Part shown: positions 58,926-64,000 of the stretch, piece after piece | Position numbering within the stretch: position 1 is the first letter of the stretch | How the letters are laid out: each line of letters starts with the position of its first letter | Assembly: GCF_001425055.1 (NCBI RefSeq) | Contig: NZ_LMDK01000012.1 | Coordinates: 566,400-630,399, forward strand | Reading direction: 5' to 3' | Length of the DNA stretch: 64,000 nt | Source of the DNA: Pelomonas sp. Root1237 | GTDB taxonomy: Bacteria > Pseudomonadota > Gammaproteobacteria > Burkholderiales > Burkholderiaceae_C | Made by a program: the position numbers and the translations under genes | The notes under the pieces: generated by a model | Database searches by the model: none | What the model was told of the DNA's origin: nothing | The model's input: only the letters and a program-made list of their open reading frames with translations

Positions 58926-59527
58926 AGAAACTCCTGCTCTCCCTGACGCTGCTCATTGCTGGCATCGCCCACGCCGATGCGGTCGATGCGCTGCGCGACT
59001 TCGGCCGCGACGTGAAGAGCGGCAAGGCCAATTTCACGCAAACGGTGACGTCGCCCGACGGCAAGCGCAAGAAGGTCTCTTCAGGCAGCTTCGAGTTCGA
59101 GCGGCCCAACCGCTTTCGCTTTGCCTATGCCAAGCCCTTCGAGCAAGTCATCGTCGCCGATGGCCACAAGGTCTGGATCTATGACGCCGACCTCAACCAG
59201 GCCAGCTCGCGCAAGTTGGCGGACGCGTTGGGCGCCACGCCGGCGGCGCTGCTCGCCGGCAGCAATCTTGAACGCGACTTCACGCTGAAGTCTCAAGCGA
59301 GCGACGGCGGCCTGGATTGGGTGCAGGCGGCGCCCAAGCAGGCCGAATCCACCATCCAATCGCTCAAGCTCGGCTTCAAGGGCAAGGAGCTGGCGGCGAT
59401 GGAGATCGTCGACAGCTTCGGCCAGCGCTCGCGGCTGGACTTCAGCGCCGTGCAGGCCAATGTGCCGGTCGCGGCCGAGCGCTTCCAGTTCAAGCTGCCG
59501 GCCGGGGCCGATCTGATCGAGCAGTGA
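58922..59527 (+). CDS. lolA: Outer-membrane lipoprotein carrier protein LolA
   Basis: LolA shuttles lipoproteins across the periplasm to LolB. The 201-residue protein has a signal peptide ([18 protein letters not shown]) and the LolA fold, with [38 protein letters not shown] beginning, [11 protein letters not shown], and [12 protein letters not shown]. The ATG overlaps the ftsK stop and the last codon overlaps the rarA start (GTGA, 59524-59527). The ftsK-lolA-rarA order is classical for proteobacteria. Confidence 0.95.
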   Translation: MKKLLLSLTLLIAGIAHADAVDALRDFGRDVKSGKANFTQTVTSPDGKRKKVSSGSFEFERPNRFRFAYAKPFEQVIVADGHKVWIYDADLNQASSRKLADALGATPAALLAGSNLERDFTLKSQASDGGLDWVQAAPKQAESTIQSLKLGFKGKELAAMEIVDSFGQRSRLDFSAVQANVPVAAERFQFKLPAGADLIEQ

Positions 59528-60819
59528 GCATCGGTTCGCTCTTCGACGCCGACCCGCCCGCGCCGCCGCTGGCCGAACGGCTGCGCCCGAAGACGCTGGA
59601 CGAGGTCATCGGCCAGCGCCATCTGCTCGGCCCAGGCATGCCGCTGCGTGCGGCCTTCGAGGCGGGGCGGCTGCAGAGCATGATCCTGTGGGGCCCGCCC
59701 GGTGTCGGCAAGACGACGCTGGCGCGCCTGGTGGCCGGTGCCTTCGACGCGCAGTTCATCGCCATCTCGGCCGTGCTGGGTGGCGTGAAGGACATCCGCG
59801 AAGCGGTGGACCGTGCCCAGATTGCAGCCCAGCAGGGCCGGCGTACGGTGGTCTTCGTTGACGAGGTGCACCGCTTCAACAAGGCCCAGCAGGACGCCTT
59901 CCTGCCGCATGTCGAGTCCGGCCTGTTCACCTTCATCGGCGCGACGACCGAGAACCCCAGCTTCGAAGTCAACTCGGCGCTGCTGTCGCGCGCCCAGGTG
60001 CAGGTGCTGAAGAGCCTGGACGCGAGCGAGCTGCAGGAGCTGATCGAACGTGGCGCCAGGGAGCTCGATGTCGAGGCGCCGACGAAGGAAGCCGCCGACC
60101 GACTGATTGGCTACGCTGACGGCGATGCGCGCCGGCTGCTGAACGCCCTGGAGTCCGCCGCGTCGCTCGCCAATGGCGCCCGCATCGACGAAGCACTGCT
60201 GGAGCGGACCCTCGGCGAACAGCTGCGCCGCTACGACAAGGGTGGCGACCAGTTCTACGACGTCATCAGCGCCCTGCACAAGTCGGTTCGTGGCAGCAAT
60301 CCCGATGCGGCGCTGTACTGGTTCGTGCGCATGGTGGATGGCGGCGTCGACGCCCGCTACATCGCGCGCAGGCTGATCCGCATGGCCAGCGAGGACATCG
60401 GCCTGGCCGATCCGCGCGCGCTGCGCATCACGCTGGACGCGGCCGACACCTACGAGCGCCTGGGCACGCCCGAGGGCGAGCTGGCCTTGGCCGAGGCGGT
60501 CGTCTACCTCGCCATCGCGCCCAAATCCAATGCCGTCTACAAGGCCTTCAACGCGGTGAAGGCCTTCATCAAGCAGGACCAGACGCGGCCGGTGCCCGAG
60601 CATCTGCGCAATGCGCCGACGCGGCTGATGAAGGATCTGGGCTATGGCAAGGCCTATCGCTATGCCCACGACGAGCCCAATGGCTATGCGGCCGGCGAGC
60701 AATACCTGCCAGACGGGCTGGAAGGCCAGCGCTGGTACGAACCCGTGCCGCGCGGGCTGGAACTGCGCATTGCCGACAAGCTGGCCGAGCTGCGCCGCCT
60801 GGATGATGAAGCGACTTAG
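59524..60819 (+). CDS. rarA: Replication-associated recombination protein A (RarA/MgsA)
   Basis: RarA is a clamp-loader-like AAA+ ATPase that acts at stalled replication forks. The 431-residue protein starts at a GTG overlapping the lolA stop (GTGA) and shows PLAERLRPKTLDEVIGQRHL, Walker A WGPPGVGKTT, Walker B FVDEVHRFNKAQQDAFLP, sensor 1 GATTENPSFEVN, and the C-terminal MASEDIGLADPRAL and GYGKAYRYAHD of the family. A longer ATG-initiated frame would run through lolA and is rejected. Confidence 0.95.
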   Translation: MSIGSLFDADPPAPPLAERLRPKTLDEVIGQRHLLGPGMPLRAAFEAGRLQSMILWGPPGVGKTTLARLVAGAFDAQFIAISAVLGGVKDIREAVDRAQIAAQQGRRTVVFVDEVHRFNKAQQDAFLPHVESGLFTFIGATTENPSFEVNSALLSRAQVQVLKSLDASELQELIERGARELDVEAPTKEAADRLIGYADGDARRLLNALESAASLANGARIDEALLERTLGEQLRRYDKGGDQFYDVISALHKSVRGSNPDAALYWFVRMVDGGVDARYIARRLIRMASEDIGLADPRALRITLDAADTYERLGTPEGELALAEAVVYLAIAPKSNAVYKAFNAVKAFIKQDQTRPVPEHLRNAPTRLMKDLGYGKAYRYAHDEPNGYAAGEQYLPDGLEGQRWYEPVPRGLELRIADKLAELRRLDDEAT

Positions 60820-61698
60820 CGCGGCCCTGCTCGCGCTGTGCGCCTTGGCTGCACACGCGGCCGACGGCCCGACGCTCACGCGGGTGCGCGACACCGGCGT
60901 CATCGTCATCGGCTACCGGCCGGCATCCCTGCCTTTCTCCTATCTCGACGCCCAGTTGCGCCCCACCGGCTACACGGTCGAGCTCTGCGACCGCATCGTC
61001 GCTGCGGTGCGGACCAAGCTGCAGTTGCCCGACCTCGAAGTACGTCGCGTCGAAGTCGCTTCGGCCACCCGCATGCCGCTGGTCATCAACGGCACGCTGG
61101 ACCTGGAATGCGGCATCACGACGCACACCGCCGAGCGGGCGCGCCAGCAGGCCTTCTCGCTGACCATCTTCATCGCCGAGACTCGGCTGATGACGCGTGC
61201 CGCCGAGCGCGTGCAGGGCCTGACCGACCTGCGCGGCTTGGCCGTAGCGTCCACCATCGGCACGACCAGCATCCAGCATCTGGCCAAGGCCAACGACCAG
61301 CAGGGCTTGGGCATCCGCATCCTCGGCGGACTGGACGACCCTGAAGGCTTCCAGCTGCTGCGCAGCGGCCGCGCCTCGGCCTTCCTGATGGACGACGTGC
61401 TGCTGCGCGCGCTGCTTGCCCAGCAGGGCCCTGGCGCGGACGACTACCGCATCTCCGACCAGGCCCTGACCGTGGAGCCTTATGCCATCGGCCTGCGCAA
61501 GAATGATCCGCAGTTCAAGGCGTTGGTGGATGAGGTGCTGGCCGACCTCTACCGCAGCGGCGAGATCCACGCGATCTATCGCCGCTGGTTCGAGTCGCCG
61601 CTGCCGTCGCAGGGGCTGAACCTGAAGCTGCCGATGAGTGCAGCCTTCCGCCGCGTCATTGCGAACCCGACCGACTCGCCGGATCCCGAGAAGTATCG

Positions 61699-61702
<4 letters not shown>
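60803..61702 (+). CDS. Periplasmic amino-acid-type solute-binding protein (family 3)
   Basis: The 299-residue protein has a signal peptide (MMKRLSAALLALCALAAHA) and the family 3 architecture: TGVIVIGYRPASLPFSYLDAQ, TGYTVELCDRIVAAV, VASATRMPLVINGTLDLECGITTHTAERA, and GEIHAIYRRWF. It resembles the glutamate/aspartate-binding GltI proteins. It overlaps the end of rarA by 17 bases and has no transporter genes beside it, so it may serve a distant ABC importer. The stop is within CTAG shared with the convergent dctD stop. Alternate start at 60806. Confidence 0.88.
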
Positions 61703-63031
<1,329 letters not shown>

Positions 63032-63039
<8 letters not shown>

Positions 63040-64000
63040 CTTTCGTCTCCGGTACTGCCGCCCAGGTTTCGACGGCAAGGTCGAACTCGAAACTCATGCC
63101 GTGCTCCAGGCGTTGGGCACGCAGCGTGCCGCCGAACTCATGCACGATCTTGGCTGAAATCACCAGGCCCAGCCCCAGGCCTTCGCCAGCGGGCTTGGTG
63201 GTGAAGAAGGGCTCGAACAGGCGCTGCAGGTCTGCCTCGCCGACACCGGCACCGCTGTCCTGCACGCGCATCAGGGCGCGGCGCCCGCCATCCTGTGCGA
63301 TGACCTGCACGCGGAGTTGGCGCTCGGCCTCGTTCTGCATCGCGTCAATGGCGTTGCCGAACAGGTTGACCAGCACCTGCTCCAGCCGGTTGGCCTCTGC
63401 CCGCACGCGCAGGCCGGCGGGCACCTCGATCTCGGCCTGCACATCCAGCGCGCGGCTGCGGTGCTCCAGCAGCAGCAGGGCGTTGCGCACGCAGTCCAGC
63501 AACGATACGGCGCCCGTGACCTGCTCGTCGGCCTTGCGGGCAAAACTCTTCAGCTGGCGCGTGATCTGACTCATGCGCTCGACCATGTCGTCCATCAGCT
63601 GCAGATTGGTCGCCACCGCGTCCTGGCGGCCGGCTTCCAGCAAGCGGATCGAGTTGCGCGCCAGCGCGCGCAAGGCGGTCAGCGGCTGGTTGACTTCGTG
63701 CGACAGCCCGGCCGACATCTGACCCAGCACGGCAAGCTTGCTGGCCTGCAGCAACTCGCCTTCGGTCTGCAGGCGCTGGGCGATCTGGGTCTTCAGCGCG
63801 TCGTTGGTCTGGCGCAGCTCGGCGGTGCGGCTGTCCACCAGTTGTTCGAGCAGGGCGTGGGCCTGCTGCAGCTCCGTTTGCGCTTTGGTGAGCTGGCGCA
63901 GCGCGCGCCGGCGCGATGACAGATAGAGCACGAGCAGGCCGATGCTGGCGCCAAACGCTGCACCGCCCCAGGCCGCGAGCTGGGCGCGCTGGCGCACCTC
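63032..64000 (-). CDS. Sensor histidine kinase, DctB-like (5' end outside window)
   Basis: The 322 visible residues show one hydrophobic helix ([15 protein letters not shown]), a coiled coil ([24 protein letters not shown]), and the DHp with the His in [22 protein letters not shown]. The HATPase has [18 protein letters not shown] and [18 protein letters not shown]. This resembles the C-terminal half of DctB, whose periplasmic PAS-like sensor would lie beyond base 64000. Its frame is open at the edge. It overlaps the regulator by eight bases. Confidence 0.88.

Overview
This 64 kb window reads as chromosomal DNA of a betaproteobacterium of the order Burkholderiales. The best guess is the Roseateles/Pelomonas/Rubrivivax (Sphaerotilaceae-like) group. 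The grounds are very high GC in all three codon positions, a core-gene order (trxB, Crp-type regulator, ftsK, lolA, rarA) that I associate with this order, several PEP-CTERM proteins, and GC-rich intergenic repeats with a CCCCCGAGGGG core that I associate with Comamonadaceae-like genomes. The taxonomic call is inference. Almost everything is housekeeping or ordinary accessory content. I see no prophage, insertion sequence, CRISPR array, tRNA or rRNA.

Layout. 1-4941 (minus strand): bamC (cut by the window edge), dapA, and a translationally coupled chain of MFS transporter, 41-residue membrane microprotein and SAM methyltransferase, then an exported amidohydrolase. 5008-14082 (plus): parE, an S8 protease with a PA insert, an HDAC-like amidohydrolase, an overlapping acetyltransferase/lytic transglycosylase/parC set, and a first PEP-CTERM protein. 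14194-18783 (minus): S9 peptidase, a BamE-like lipoprotein, pyrD and a LysR regulator. 18884-22986 (plus): EamA transporter, a DAHP synthase, and a DUF2141/carotenoid-oxygenase pair whose Shine-Dalgarno lies in a strong hairpin. 23031-26245 (plus): a sugar-regulon-like operon with a near-consensus sigma-70 promoter, two adjacent LacI-type palindromic operators, two PEP-CTERM proteins and a multidomain GH16 beta-1,3-glucanase.

26299-43485: rpiA and a small membrane protein (plus), then an M4 protease, a chemoreceptor and an overlapping mnmC/NAD(P)-binding protein/giant SNF2 helicase set (minus), a variant PEP-CTERM protein (plus), rhlE and a peptide-type solute-binding protein (minus), and ettA (plus). 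43626-46470: a Spy-like periplasmic protein followed by a response regulator and a histidine kinase, the last two separated by a repeat element. 46471-53877: MATE transporter, a DUF3717-DUF1289 fusion, trpS with a Cys cluster, purN, DUF1345 protein, an RsmB-type methyltransferase, a desaturase and a DUF3016 protein. 53977-64000: rpmG-rpmB, trxB, a Crp-type regulator, ftsK-lolA-rarA-solute-binding protein, and a DctD/DctB-like two-component system cut by the right edge.

The parts most worth a second look are the tandem-operator PEP-CTERM/glucanase operon, the Shine-Dalgarno-sequestering hairpin ahead of DUF2141/carotenoid oxygenase, the coupled 41-residue microprotein, and a dispersed 75-140 bp repeat that begins within a few bases of stop codons at four sites and appears to supply ribosome-binding sequence to at least one downstream gene.
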